Source of the DNA: Deefgea rivuli DSM 18356
Lineage (GTDB): Bacteria > Pseudomonadota > Gammaproteobacteria > Burkholderiales > Chitinibacteraceae
Reading direction: 5' to 3'
DNA: 64,000 nt
Assembly: GCF_000620145.1 (NCBI RefSeq)
Contig: NZ_JHVM01000009.1
Coordinates: forward strand, 265,646-329,645
The notes beneath the pieces were generated by a model, which saw only the letters and a list, made by a program, of their open reading frames with translations, searched no databases and was not told the origin of the DNA. Position 1 is the stretch's first letter. Each line of letters opens with the position of its first letter. Position numbers and translations under genes: made by a program. Of this stretch, positions 19,301-28,448 are shown in pieces.

Positions 19301-22300
19301 AAGGCACTGCCTAAAACGACTGAGGTTGGTGTAAATGTATTTGCTGCGCCGCAAGGTGATAAAGAAATATTAATCGCAAATATCTGGGAGACATTGCTAA
19401 ATAAAAATAAAATTGGAAGGGATGATAATTTTTTTGACCTTGGTGGCGATTCAATTATTAGCTTGCAAATTGTAGCTAGATTACGTCGAGCAGGATATAA
19501 ATTGGCGCCAAGGCTAATTTTTGAGAAGCAAACGGTTGCACACTTAGCCAATGAAATACAAGAAATCAAGGGAGCTAAACCTTCTGCGTCTCTATTATTC
19601 TCAATAGAGAAATTTAATCTACTGCCAATACAAAGCCATTTTTTATTGCAAGAATCTATTAAAGCTAATCATAGAAACCAAGCGGTTTTGCTGCAAAGTC
19701 GTGAGCCACTCAATGTCGCGGCGCTGACTGCAGCTTTGGGCGCGCTGTTGCAGCAGCACGATGCTTTGCGTTTGCGGTATACATTCGATGAAACATCGAG
19801 CGGTACAGGTCGCTGGACGCAAAGCTACGCGGCGTTCGATGGCCAAATGGCCGCCGATTGCCTGTGGCAGCACCAAGCAGCGAACGAAGCTGAATTGACG
19901 GCGCATTGCAATGTGGCGCAGCGTAGTTTGGATTTGGTGAGTGGTCCACTTTTGCGCGCCGTGCTGTTTGACATCGCTGACGATGATTCGGCGTCGCCAT
20001 CACCATCCTCACAACGTTTACTACTGGCAATTCATCACTTGGTCGTCGACGGCGTGTCGTGGCGCGTATTGCTGGAAGATTTGCAATTGGCGTATCAGCA
20101 AGCGGCGTCGGGTTCGGCTATTGTTTTGCCGGCCAAAACTAGCAGTTATCAAGCGTGGGGCGCGGCGCTCGCGACGTATCCGCAGCAATACGCGGCTGAA
20201 TTGGCGCATTGGCAGGCTCAAGTGGCGCAGCCGCTCACTTGCGATGATCCGCAGGGTGAGCGCAGCGGCGTATATCAAGCCAGTGTTGCGGTTGAATTGG
20301 ATACTACGGCGACGCAAGCGCTATTGCAGCAAGTACCCGCAGCGTATCGCACGCAAATCAACGATGTGTTACTCACGGCTTTAGGTCGGGCACTGTGCCA
20401 ATGGTCGGGTCGTGAACAAGTGCTGATCGACCTAGAAGGGCACGGTCGTGAAGATCTTTACAGCCGAATCGACTTAAGCCGCAGCGTCGGTTGGTTCACC
20501 AGCCTGTTCCCGGTGCGGCTCAATCCGCTGGGCGAGATCGGTAGTGCGCTCAAACGAGTTAAAGAAGACTTACGCAGCATCCCAAATAAAGGCTTAGGCT
20601 TTGGTGCATTCAAATACCTCGGCTCGGCCGAGCAACGCGCGGCACTCGCCGACGTGCCGTCGGCGGCGGTGGTGTTTAATTATCTCGGGCAATTTGAAGG
20701 CAGTTTCAGCGGTGACGCATTATGGTCGGTCGCCAAGGAGGACAGCGGTGACGCCGTTGATCCGGCGGCATTGATGGAGCATGAGCTGTCGATCAATGGG
20801 CAAATTCATGGCGGCCGCTTGAGCCTGTCGATTGCGTATAGCAGTCAGCGTTGGCAAGCGCAGTCGATCAATACTTTGGCGCAAGCCTTCCAAAGCGAAC
20901 TTGAGGAGTTGATCGCGCATTGTTGCAGCGGGGTGAAAGGTCTCACGCCATCTGATCTACCGTTGGCGCAGCTGAATCAGCACGACATCGACAGCTTGCC
21001 GCTGGACATCGCCCAACTGGCTGATCTGTATCCGTTGTCGCCGATGCAAGCCGGGATGTTGTTCCACAGTGTGTTTGAACCGCAAGCGGGAGCGTATTTG
21101 AATCAACTGCGCGTCGATATTCGTGGTCTGGATGCCGAACGCTTCCAAGCGGCGTGGCAAGCGGTGTTTGTGCGCCACGATGTGCTGCGCACCGGCTTCT
21201 TGCATCAACGCGACGTGCCGCTGCAATGGGTGGCCAAACAGGTGGCGCTGCCGTGGGAGTCGCTCGACTGGCGCGAACAAGCGGCCAGCGAAGAACTCAG
21301 CCTCGCCCTCGATACGCTGGCGCGGGAAGAGCTCGAACAAGGATTTGTGCTGGAACAAGCGCCACTCACGCGTTTGCTTTTGGTACGCACCGGCGAGCAG
21401 CAACATCACTTTATTTGGACCAATCACCACTTGCTCACCGATGGCTGGAGCACCTCGCAACTGATGGGCGACGTGCTGCGCGCCTATCAGGGAGAAGTGC
21501 TGGGCACGCCATTGGGGCGCTATCGCGACTATATCGCGTGGCTGCAAAGCCGCGATGCCGCCGCCAGCGAAAGCTGGTGGAAACAACAACTGGCCGCACT
21601 TGAAGCACCAACGCGCTTGGTCGGCAGCCTCGCCAAACCACCGGTGGATACTGGCTATGCCGAGCAAGCGGTGAGCTTAGATGCCGCGCAAACGCAAGCC
21701 TTACACGCCTTCGCCAAACGCGAACGCGTCACTGTCAACACCGTGGTGCAAGCCGCGTGGGCGCTGCTGCTGAGCCGTTACACTGGCCAGCGCACCGTGT
21801 GCTTTGGCGCGACCACGTCGGGACGCCCGACCGAACTGGCTGGTGCGGAACAGATTCAAGGGATGTTTATTAATACGCTGCCGGTGATCTGCGCCATCGA
21901 GGCCGATTTGGGCGTTGGCGATTGGTTGCGCAATCTGCAAAGCCAGAACTTAGCCGCGCGTGAACACGAACATACGCCGTTGTACGAAATCCAGCGCTGG
22001 GCCGGAACCAGCGGGCAAGTGCTATTTGACAGTATCGTGGTGTTTGAGAACTACCCGATTGACGAAGCGTTGAAGAACGCGGCACCGAGCGCGACGACGT
22101 TTGAGCTGCTAGCCAACCGCGAGCAAACCAACTATCCACTGACCTTGGCTTTCTCCTTGGCCGACACCTTGCAAGCGCACGCCAGCTTCGACCGAAGCCT
22201 GCTGGCCGTCGAGCAAGTGGCGCAAATCCTGACGCAATGGCAGCAGGTGCTGCAAACGCTGGTGCAAGCTGGCGCGGGCATCGACGGGCAAGTCGAGCCA

Positions 22301-24190
22301 GCACTCAGCCACGTTGTTGGCAATGTGCAATTGCTCAACATCGCCGAGCAAACTGAGTTGCAAACGCTGGGCACAAATCCGCAACGTTTCGATGCCAGTC
22401 AGCTCGTCCATCGCCTGATCGAAACCCAAGTCGCGCAGCGGCCTGGTGCGACGGCGTTGATCTTTGGTGAGGTTGAGCTGAACTATGCCGAGCTGAATCA
22501 ACGTGCCAATCAACTTGCGCATTACTTGATCGCGAATGGTGTTGGCCTAGAAAGCAAAGTTGGCATCGCGCTGGAGCGCAGCGTCGAGATGGTCGTCGCC
22601 TTGCTGGCGGTGCTGAAAGCAGGTGGCGCTTACGTGCCGCTGGATCCTGAATATCCACAGGATAGACTTGGGTATATGGTTGCAGACAGCGGAATTAATG
22701 CACTAATGACACATACGTCGCTCATTCAGCGCATCCCAAGCGCCAACAGCCAAGTCATCACGCTGGATACATTAGATCTATCAACGCAATCGACGCAAAA
22801 CCCTGACGTCGCCATCCACGGCAACAATCTGGCCTACGTGATTTACACCTCGGGCTCGACCGGCAAGCCGAAGGGCGCAGCCAATCGGCATTGCGCTTTG
22901 TATAACCGTTTGGCGTGGATGCAGGGGGCGTATCAACTCGATCGCAGCGATACCGTGCTGCAAAAGACACCGTTCAGCTTTGACGTGTCGGTATGGGAGT
23001 TCTTCTGGCCGCTGATGTTTGGCGCACGTTTGGTACTCGCCCAACCGGGCGATCACCGAGATCCGGCGCGGCTTAGCGCCTTGATTCAAGCCGTGCAAGT
23101 GACGACCTTGCACTTTGTGCCTTCGATGTTGCAAGCCTTCGTTGCGCATGCAGGCGTAAATGAATGCACCTCCATCCGCCGCGTGATTTGCAGCGGCGAA
23201 GCGCTGGCGGCCGAAGTGCAGGCCGAGTTGTTGACGCTGCTGCCGCACACGCAGCTATACAACTTGTACGGCCCGACGGAAGCGGCGATCGACGTGACGC
23301 ACTTTACGTGCGACGGCGACTCCACGCGCAGCGTCGCGATTGGCCGACCGATTGCCGACACGCAAACGCACGTGCTCGACGCCGAATTCAATCTTGTCCC
23401 GCAAGGCACTGCGGGTGAGTTGTATCTGGGCGGAATCGGGCTAGCACGCGGTTATCTGAATCGCGCCGAGTTAACGTCGGAGCGTTTCGTCGCCGATCCA
23501 TTCGATCAAAACGGCGGTCGCTTATATCGCACTGGTGACCTAGTGCGCTGGCGTGCCGATGGGCAACTGGAATATCTCGGCCGTCTCGATCATCAAGTGA
23601 AGATTCGTGGTTTTAGGATTGAACTCGGTGAAATCGAAGCACAATTGCTGGCGCAAGAGGCGGTACGCGAAGCGGTGGTTGTCGCGCAAGAAGGTTCTGG
23701 TGGTGTGCGCTTGGTCGGCTACGTCTCGCCGCAAGCAGGCGTCAAGCTAGACACCGCGCAACTCAAAGCGGCCATCGCGGCTGTACTGCCCGACTATATG
23801 GTGCCAAGCATCTTGGTAGCGCTGGAAGCCTTGCCACTGAACCCGAACGGCAAAGTTGACCGCAAAGCGCTGCCGAAGCCTGAGCTGGCGAGTCAGTCTT
23901 ATGAGGCGCCGCAAGGTGAGATTGAAATGACCTTGGCGCAGATCTGGGCTGGGGTGTTGGGTATTGAGCAAGTCGGTCGTAGCGATAATTTCTTTGAACT
24001 GGGTGGGCATTCCTTACTGGCGATGCAGCTCACTGCGCGCGTGCAAAAAGAATTTAAAATTTCTGCCAATGTGCTTGATATTTTCCAAGCGTCAAACGTC
24101 ATGTTATATGCACAGCGCGTTTTGGAGCGGCAGCCCGCTACACAATCGATGGATTCGCTGGAGGCGTTTATAGACTCTTTGGAAGTGTGA
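16379..24190 (+). CDS. Two-module NRPS C-A(Asp)-T-E-C-A(Ser)-T
   Basis: This 2603-residue protein starts with a C domain (HHIAADGW at 176-183) and an A domain (YTSGSTGQPKG from 636) with pocket D-L-T-K-I-G-H-V-G-K, essentially the Asp code. A T domain follows (GGDS, Ser1025), then an epimerization domain (HHLVVDG at 1219-1225, EGHGRE, NYLGQF), so D-Asp is made. The second module has a C domain (HHLLTDGW at 1683-1690), an A domain (from 2156) with pocket D-V-W-H-I-S-L-I-D-K, the Ser code, and a T domain (GGHS, Ser2545). The Asp unit is the likely target of the upstream beta-hydroxylase. The DNA up to about 19.7 kb is clearly richer in A/T than the rest of the gene, so the Asp module may have a separate origin. 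Confidence 0.94.
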   Translation: MSFNAIELSQRFKLLDANSRKAFLSKLAMAGVNFNELPIIPADRKNILSISYAQQSLWLTWQLDPQSAAYNIPGIIRLSGVLDSALLADVLFFLQMRHDTLHHCINGNTEPPSLKKVVIPRLDLIDLSDSVMAESLAMNQAEIFVKQAFDLDKEAPFRAQLYKISMHEYLLAISIHHIAADGWSLGIVIDELVQSYDAVVEKLPSPLKPLEINHCDYSIWQRLCLDAGEADRQLAYWQSTLGNEHPVLALPYDHPECLGEAHPQSEYLINLSTELSSQLRQLAKEHNASLYMVILALFSWGLNKFTGQYDIRIGSPVANRQLSESQSLVAYLSNILVLRTCLDESLGFDSLLSSVRETVLEAQAHADMPFDVLVRHLQPDRHLGIHPLFQVKCTEQADRAFPAQMGKVQLQLSGVNAGSTHFDLSLDFVDASNGIELNFIFAADLFNQATIENFASVFQTLALQAVKTPKLALGESQIGAPAIFLPPIQGDATVIALWQQKVAQHPHAAAIQFEEQQYSFQELDLHSDYLAAKLIENGVRNGSRVAIHAERSCEFVLGMLAALKAGACYVPLDPQLPIERLQYQLQDSQANFLLSKTPVAWAEETAQLALNFDQSIKSSNIALPIIHPQQAAYLIYTSGSTGQPKGVVVPHSALANYVQSILIEMALNDDVKSMAMISTVAADLGHTTLYGALCSGRLLHLISAECAFDPDRFANYMSSNQVDILKIVPSHLQALLHAANPGNVLPQHCLIVGGEATSWLLLDKITQLKPQCLVLNHYGPSETTVGVLTQSADQADRSAKYLPLGRALPGIKSYVLDSSLQIVPQGIAGELYLSGVGLANGYLNRKELTAERFIANPFGSGERMYRSGDRVRTLADGSLAFLGRTDDQIKIRGYRVEPDEVAAVLLKLNGVSAAFVIAESLDDGRNQLLAYVVADTSIEEIKFELVKRLPDYMVPASIIQLSQLPLNANGKIDRKALPKTTEVGVNVFAAPQGDKEILIANIWETLLNKNKIGRDDNFFDLGGDSIISLQIVARLRRAGYKLAPRLIFEKQTVAHLANEIQEIKGAKPSASLLFSIEKFNLLPIQSHFLLQESIKANHRNQAVLLQSREPLNVAALTAALGALLQQHDALRLRYTFDETSSGTGRWTQSYAAFDGQMAADCLWQHQAANEAELTAHCNVAQRSLDLVSGPLLRAVLFDIADDDSASPSPSSQRLLLAIHHLVVDGVSWRVLLEDLQLAYQQAASGSAIVLPAKTSSYQAWGAALATYPQQYAAELAHWQAQVAQPLTCDDPQGERSGVYQASVAVELDTTATQALLQQVPAAYRTQINDVLLTALGRALCQWSGREQVLIDLEGHGREDLYSRIDLSRSVGWFTSLFPVRLNPLGEIGSALKRVKEDLRSIPNKGLGFGAFKYLGSAEQRAALADVPSAAVVFNYLGQFEGSFSGDALWSVAKEDSGDAVDPAALMEHELSINGQIHGGRLSLSIAYSSQRWQAQSINTLAQAFQSELEELIAHCCSGVKGLTPSDLPLAQLNQHDIDSLPLDIAQLADLYPLSPMQAGMLFHSVFEPQAGAYLNQLRVDIRGLDAERFQAAWQAVFVRHDVLRTGFLHQRDVPLQWVAKQVALPWESLDWREQAASEELSLALDTLAREELEQGFVLEQAPLTRLLLVRTGEQQHHFIWTNHHLLTDGWSTSQLMGDVLRAYQGEVLGTPLGRYRDYIAWLQSRDAAASESWWKQQLAALEAPTRLVGSLAKPPVDTGYAEQAVSLDAAQTQALHAFAKRERVTVNTVVQAAWALLLSRYTGQRTVCFGATTSGRPTELAGAEQIQGMFINTLPVICAIEADLGVGDWLRNLQSQNLAAREHEHTPLYEIQRWAGTSGQVLFDSIVVFENYPIDEALKNAAPSATTFELLANREQTNYPLTLAFSLADTLQAHASFDRSLLAVEQVAQILTQWQQVLQTLVQAGAGIDGQVEPALSHVVGNVQLLNIAEQTELQTLGTNPQRFDASQLVHRLIETQVAQRPGATALIFGEVELNYAELNQRANQLAHYLIANGVGLESKVGIALERSVEMVVALLAVLKAGGAYVPLDPEYPQDRLGYMVADSGINALMTHTSLIQRIPSANSQVITLDTLDLSTQSTQNPDVAIHGNNLAYVIYTSGSTGKPKGAANRHCALYNRLAWMQGAYQLDRSDTVLQKTPFSFDVSVWEFFWPLMFGARLVLAQPGDHRDPARLSALIQAVQVTTLHFVPSMLQAFVAHAGVNECTSIRRVICSGEALAAEVQAELLTLLPHTQLYNLYGPTEAAIDVTHFTCDGDSTRSVAIGRPIADTQTHVLDAEFNLVPQGTAGELYLGGIGLARGYLNRAELTSERFVADPFDQNGGRLYRTGDLVRWRADGQLEYLGRLDHQVKIRGFRIELGEIEAQLLAQEAVREAVVVAQEGSGGVRLVGYVSPQAGVKLDTAQLKAAIAAVLPDYMVPSILVALEALPLNPNGKVDRKALPKPELASQSYEAPQGEIEMTLAQIWAGVLGIEQVGRSDNFFELGGHSLLAMQLTARVQKEFKISANVLDIFQASNVMLYAQRVLERQPATQSMDSLEAFIDSLEV

Positions 24191-24191
24191 A

Positions 24192-27100
24192 ATGCAAGGG
24201 ACAATTGAGCAACGTATCGCAGAGAAATTTGCCGTTTTAAACAATGAACAGCGCATCGCGGTGTATCAGCATATGCAGCAGCAAGGCATTATTTTTGCGC
24301 AAATCCCAATTGTCCCCAGCAACAAGTCGCGGCAAACGCCACTGTCCTTCGCGCAATTGCGTCAATGGTTCCTATGGCATCTCGACCCATTGGGTACCGC
24401 TTACCATATTTCTGGCGCTTTGCAGTTGAGCGGAGCACTGGATGTTGTGGCGCTGCAGTCCAGTTTTGTGGCGCTATTGGCGCGGCATGAAGCGTTGCGG
24501 ACTGTGTTTCAGGACGACGAGCAGGGCAATGCTTGGCAGCAGGTTTTGCCGGAAGGGCAGCTTGATTTCCGTCAGCTTGATCTGAGCGAACTGGCCGATG
24601 CCGAGCAGGACGCGGCTGTATTGGCGGCGGCTGATGCGATCAATCAGCAGCCGTTCGACTTGCGCGGCGGGCCGTTATTGCGCGTCGGCTTGCTGCGCCG
24701 CTCAGATGAGCAACATGTGTTGGTGGTGGTGATGCACCACATTATTTCCGACGGCTGGTCGATGAATGTGATCATCAACGAGTTTGTTGCGCTGTATCGG
24801 CAGCAGGTGCTGGGCGATGCTTTGCACTTACCCGAGCTGCCGATTCAGTACGCTGATTATGCACAGTGGCAGCGCAGTTGGCTGGCGGCGGGCGAGCAGG
24901 AACGGCAACTGGCGTATTGGCAGACACAGCTCGGCGGCGATCAGCCGGTGCTGCAATTAAACACCGACTTCCCGCGCCGCGCTGACGGCCAATATCGTGC
25001 GGCGCGCCTTAGTCTTGATTTGCCTGCACAGCTTGCGCAGTCGCTGAACCAAATCGCGCGCACACACAGCGCCACCCTGTTTATGGCGTTGCTGGCGAGT
25101 TGGCAAGTGCTGCTGCAACGTTATACCGGCCTCGGCGATATTCGCGTTGGCGTGCCGATTGCTAATCGACACCGCGCTGAAACCGCTAATTTGGTCGGCT
25201 TTTTTGTTAACACGCAAGTGCTGAATAACCGTCTGCATGGCGAACTGACTCTAGAACAAGCGCTGCTGCAAGCCAAAGCGGCTGCTTTGGGCGCGCAGGA
25301 ACATCAGGACTTACCGTTCGAGCAACTAGTCGAGGCGCTGCAAATTGAGCGCAGCTTAGGCCAAAATCCGCTGTTTCAAGTGATGTTCAACCATCAACGC
25401 GCGGGTAATGACGCGCTACAACAGCTACCCAGTTTGCAGCTCAGTGACTACGCTTTGGGCGAAAAAACGGCGCAATTTGAACTGACGCTGGATACCATCG
25501 AGCAGCGCGACGGGCAAATCAGTTTCACACTGACTTACGCCGCTGAGCTATTTCACATTCAAACGATCGAACGCATGGCGCAGCATTACGTTAGCATCCT
25601 CGAGCAACTAGCCGCCACACCACAGCAAAGCCTCGCCAGCTTGAACTTCCTTTGCGCCGATGAAATCGCGCAACTCAACGCTTGGGGAACGAACCCGCAG
25701 CGCTGCGATGCCAGTCAGCCGGTACATCGCCTGATTGAAGCCCAAGTCGCGCAGCGGCCTGATGCGACGGCGTTGATCTTTGGTGAGGTCGAGCTGACTT
25801 ATGCCGAGCTGAATCAGCGCGCCAATCAACTGGCGCATTATTTGATCGAGCAAGGCATCGGGCTAGAAAGCAAAGTCGGCATCGCGCTGGAGCGCAGTGT
25901 CGAGATGGTCGTCGCCTTGCTGGCGGTGCTGAAAGCCGGTGGCGCTTACGTGCCGCTGGACCCTGAGTATCCACAAGATAGACTTGGGTATATGGTTGCA
26001 GACAGCGGAATCAATGCTCTACTGACAAATACATCGCTCATTCATCGCATCCCAAGCGCCAGCAGCCAAGTCATCGTACTCGATACATTAGATCTATCCG
26101 TGCAATCAACACAAAACCCCGACGTGGCGATCCACGGTGACAATCTGGCGTATGTGATTTACACCTCGGGTTCGACCGGTAAGCCGAAGGGTGTGGCGGT
26201 GACGCATGCGCCGTTGGCGATGCATGTTCTGAGTATTGGTGAGCGCTATGGCATGACGCCGGCGGATCGAGAGCTGCAATTTGCTTCGATTAATTTTGAT
26301 GGCGCGCACGAACGATGGCTGGTGCCGCTGGCCTTCGGTGCGGCCTTGCTGCCACGAGATAATGAGCTGTGGGATGTGCAACGCACTTGCGATGAAATTC
26401 AACGGCACGGCATTACAATTGCATGTTTCACACCGAGTTACCTGCATCAACTGGCCGAAATCGTCGGCGAAGCGGCCAGCCAGTTGCCGATTCGCTCGTA
26501 TACCGTTGGCGGCGAAGCGATGTCGCGCGCGAGTTTTGATTTAGTGCAACGCGTTTTAAAACCGCCGCGCATGATTAATGGCTATGGTCCGACGGAAACG
26601 GTGATTACGCCGATGATCGCCACGATGTATCCAGGCGATACGTTTGATTCTGCGTATATGCCGATTGGTACTTTGGTCGGTGATCGCACTGGCTACGTGC
26701 TCGACGCTGAACTCAACCTAGTCCCGCAAGGTACGGCGGGGGAGTTGTATCTGGGTGGAATCGGGCTGGCGCGCGGCTATTTAAACCGCGCCGAACTCAG
26801 CGCGGAGCGCTTTGTCTCCGACCTATTTGATACAAACGGGGGGCGCTTATATCGCACTGGCGATCTGGTGCGCTGGCGTGCCGATGGTCAACTCGAATAC
26901 CTCGGTCGCCTCGACCATCAAGTGAAGATTCGTGGTTTTAGGATTGAACTCGGTGAAATCGAAGCGCAATTGTTGGCGCAAGAATCGGTGCGCGAAGCGG
27001 TCGTGGTCGCGCAAGATGGCTCCGGTGGCGTGCGTCTGGTTGGCTACGTGTCGCCGCACTCAGGTATCACGCTCGACACTGCGCAACTCAAATCAGCTAT

Positions 27101-28259
27101 TGCTACTGTGCTGCCCGATTATATGATGCCGAGCATTTTGGTGGCGCTGGAATTCTTGCCACTGAATCCGAACGGTAAAATCGATCGCAAAGCACTACCG
27201 AAACCCGAGCGGGCAAGCCAGTTCTACGAAGCACCACAAAACGAAGTCGAAACTACGCTGGCGCAGATTTGGGCAGAAGTCTTAGAATTAGAGCGAGTTG
27301 GGCGGAGTGATAATTTCTTTGAGTTGGGTGGAAATTCAATCTTGTCGCTTAAATGCATTGCAATAGCAAAAAATAGGCATAATTTATTGTTGACAGTAAT
27401 GGACATGATGAAGGCACCAACTCCTTTTCAGCTTGCTTTGTTGTTGAGTAAGACCATTGATGCATTGATTGAGGATGGAAAACCCCCAGTGTTTTTGTTT
27501 CATGATGGATGGGGGGGGTTTACTGATTATAAGGAATTAATTAACGCACTAAGTAGTCAATATTCTGTAATTTGTGTTTCTACTGATTTTTCTAATTTGA
27601 GCAGTTCATCTGTCAATGATCTTATCGATATTTATTGTAAAAAAATCATTAAAACTCACTCTGCTGGTGGGTATAAACTGATTGGTTGGTCACTTGGTGG
27701 ATTGATTTCAATTTTAGTTGCTGAGAAATTGGAAGAGCTTGGTTGTGATGTTTGTTTTGTTGGAATGGTTGACTCATTTCTGCCTATAAAAAATAAAGAG
27801 CCAACGACATGGGTAGAGGAGTTCCTTAATTTCATGTCGATAATAATACCAAAGAAATACCACCTGATATTGTTAAATAATGATGATTTTGCTGATTGTT
27901 TGCGAAGCAGTGACATCAATTTTAACAAAATTAGCTCGCTTGTCAATTTTGCAATAGATTTTGTTTCTCATGATTTAAACGATGAGTATATTGGTTTGGA
28001 TTGCGACTCTATTGTTTATTTATTTGAATCATTGCTTTTATTGAAAAAAATTTTTTCTAAAGTTAAAACCATTCCTAAAGTTAACGCCAAAGTGAAGTGC
28101 TGGTGGTCTGTGGAGCGCAATGAGGATGAGTATATGTTTTTGTACGACGAAAAAATAGTTACTGGTTATGATTATGATGCTTGCACGGTTAATAAAAGTC
28201 ATCTTGAAATTATTAAGGATTCAGAGTTGGTTATAGAGATTGTTAGCAAAGTAGGGTGA
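24192..28259 (+). CDS. Terminal NRPS C-A-T-TE predicted for (hydroxy)ornithine
   Basis: This 1355-residue final module has a C domain (HHIISDGW at 182-189), an A domain (YTSGSTGKPKG from 657), a T domain (GGNS, Ser1049) and a type I thioesterase (GWSLGG, Ser1167). The A pocket by eye is D-G-E-C-T-G-G-I-T-K, close to ornithine/N5-hydroxyornithine codes of siderophore synthetases. This agrees with the ornithine monooxygenase and acetyltransferase encoded downstream. The TE releases the finished chain by hydrolysis or cyclization; sequence does not decide which. From about 27.3 kb the T-TE part is very A/T-rich (AAT, AAA and ATT codons dominate), unlike the GC-richer C-A part, suggesting recombination at the A/T junction. 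The start follows the previous stop by one base. Confidence 0.94.
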   Translation: MQGTIEQRIAEKFAVLNNEQRIAVYQHMQQQGIIFAQIPIVPSNKSRQTPLSFAQLRQWFLWHLDPLGTAYHISGALQLSGALDVVALQSSFVALLARHEALRTVFQDDEQGNAWQQVLPEGQLDFRQLDLSELADAEQDAAVLAAADAINQQPFDLRGGPLLRVGLLRRSDEQHVLVVVMHHIISDGWSMNVIINEFVALYRQQVLGDALHLPELPIQYADYAQWQRSWLAAGEQERQLAYWQTQLGGDQPVLQLNTDFPRRADGQYRAARLSLDLPAQLAQSLNQIARTHSATLFMALLASWQVLLQRYTGLGDIRVGVPIANRHRAETANLVGFFVNTQVLNNRLHGELTLEQALLQAKAAALGAQEHQDLPFEQLVEALQIERSLGQNPLFQVMFNHQRAGNDALQQLPSLQLSDYALGEKTAQFELTLDTIEQRDGQISFTLTYAAELFHIQTIERMAQHYVSILEQLAATPQQSLASLNFLCADEIAQLNAWGTNPQRCDASQPVHRLIEAQVAQRPDATALIFGEVELTYAELNQRANQLAHYLIEQGIGLESKVGIALERSVEMVVALLAVLKAGGAYVPLDPEYPQDRLGYMVADSGINALLTNTSLIHRIPSASSQVIVLDTLDLSVQSTQNPDVAIHGDNLAYVIYTSGSTGKPKGVAVTHAPLAMHVLSIGERYGMTPADRELQFASINFDGAHERWLVPLAFGAALLPRDNELWDVQRTCDEIQRHGITIACFTPSYLHQLAEIVGEAASQLPIRSYTVGGEAMSRASFDLVQRVLKPPRMINGYGPTETVITPMIATMYPGDTFDSAYMPIGTLVGDRTGYVLDAELNLVPQGTAGELYLGGIGLARGYLNRAELSAERFVSDLFDTNGGRLYRTGDLVRWRADGQLEYLGRLDHQVKIRGFRIELGEIEAQLLAQESVREAVVVAQDGSGGVRLVGYVSPHSGITLDTAQLKSAIATVLPDYMMPSILVALEFLPLNPNGKIDRKALPKPERASQFYEAPQNEVETTLAQIWAEVLELERVGRSDNFFELGGNSILSLKCIAIAKNRHNLLLTVMDMMKAPTPFQLALLLSKTIDALIEDGKPPVFLFHDGWGGFTDYKELINALSSQYSVICVSTDFSNLSSSSVNDLIDIYCKKIIKTHSAGGYKLIGWSLGGLISILVAEKLEELGCDVCFVGMVDSFLPIKNKEPTTWVEEFLNFMSIIIPKKYHLILLNNDDFADCLRSSDINFNKISSLVNFAIDFVSHDLNDEYIGLDCDSIVYLFESLLLLKKIFSKVKTIPKVNAKVKCWWSVERNEDEYMFLYDEKIVTGYDYDACTVNKSHLEIIKDSELVIEIVSKVG

Positions 28260-28320
28260 CTTTTAAATTTTACGGTCTGTGAAATTAGTTGTTTTGTAGA
28301 ATTTTTTTTGGGCATTTAGG

Positions 28321-28364
28321 AGCTTATTTACCCAGTAATGTTGGCATTTTCGGGTAAATAAGCT
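28321..28364. terminator. Bidirectional terminator between convergent genes
   Basis: A 13-bp perfect inverted repeat (AGCTTATTTACCC at 28321-28333 and its complement at 28352-28364) with an 18-nt loop sits between the converging NRPS and TonB receptor genes. A T-run precedes it on one side and an A/T-rich stretch follows, so it can end both transcripts. Confidence 0.65.
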
Positions 28365-28448
28365 TTAATTATAAATTTAAATTTTTAGTGCGGATGGAAA
28401 GTAACTTCAGTCCTGTGTGTATTGTTATTTTGTTGTAGAGCGAATGAT

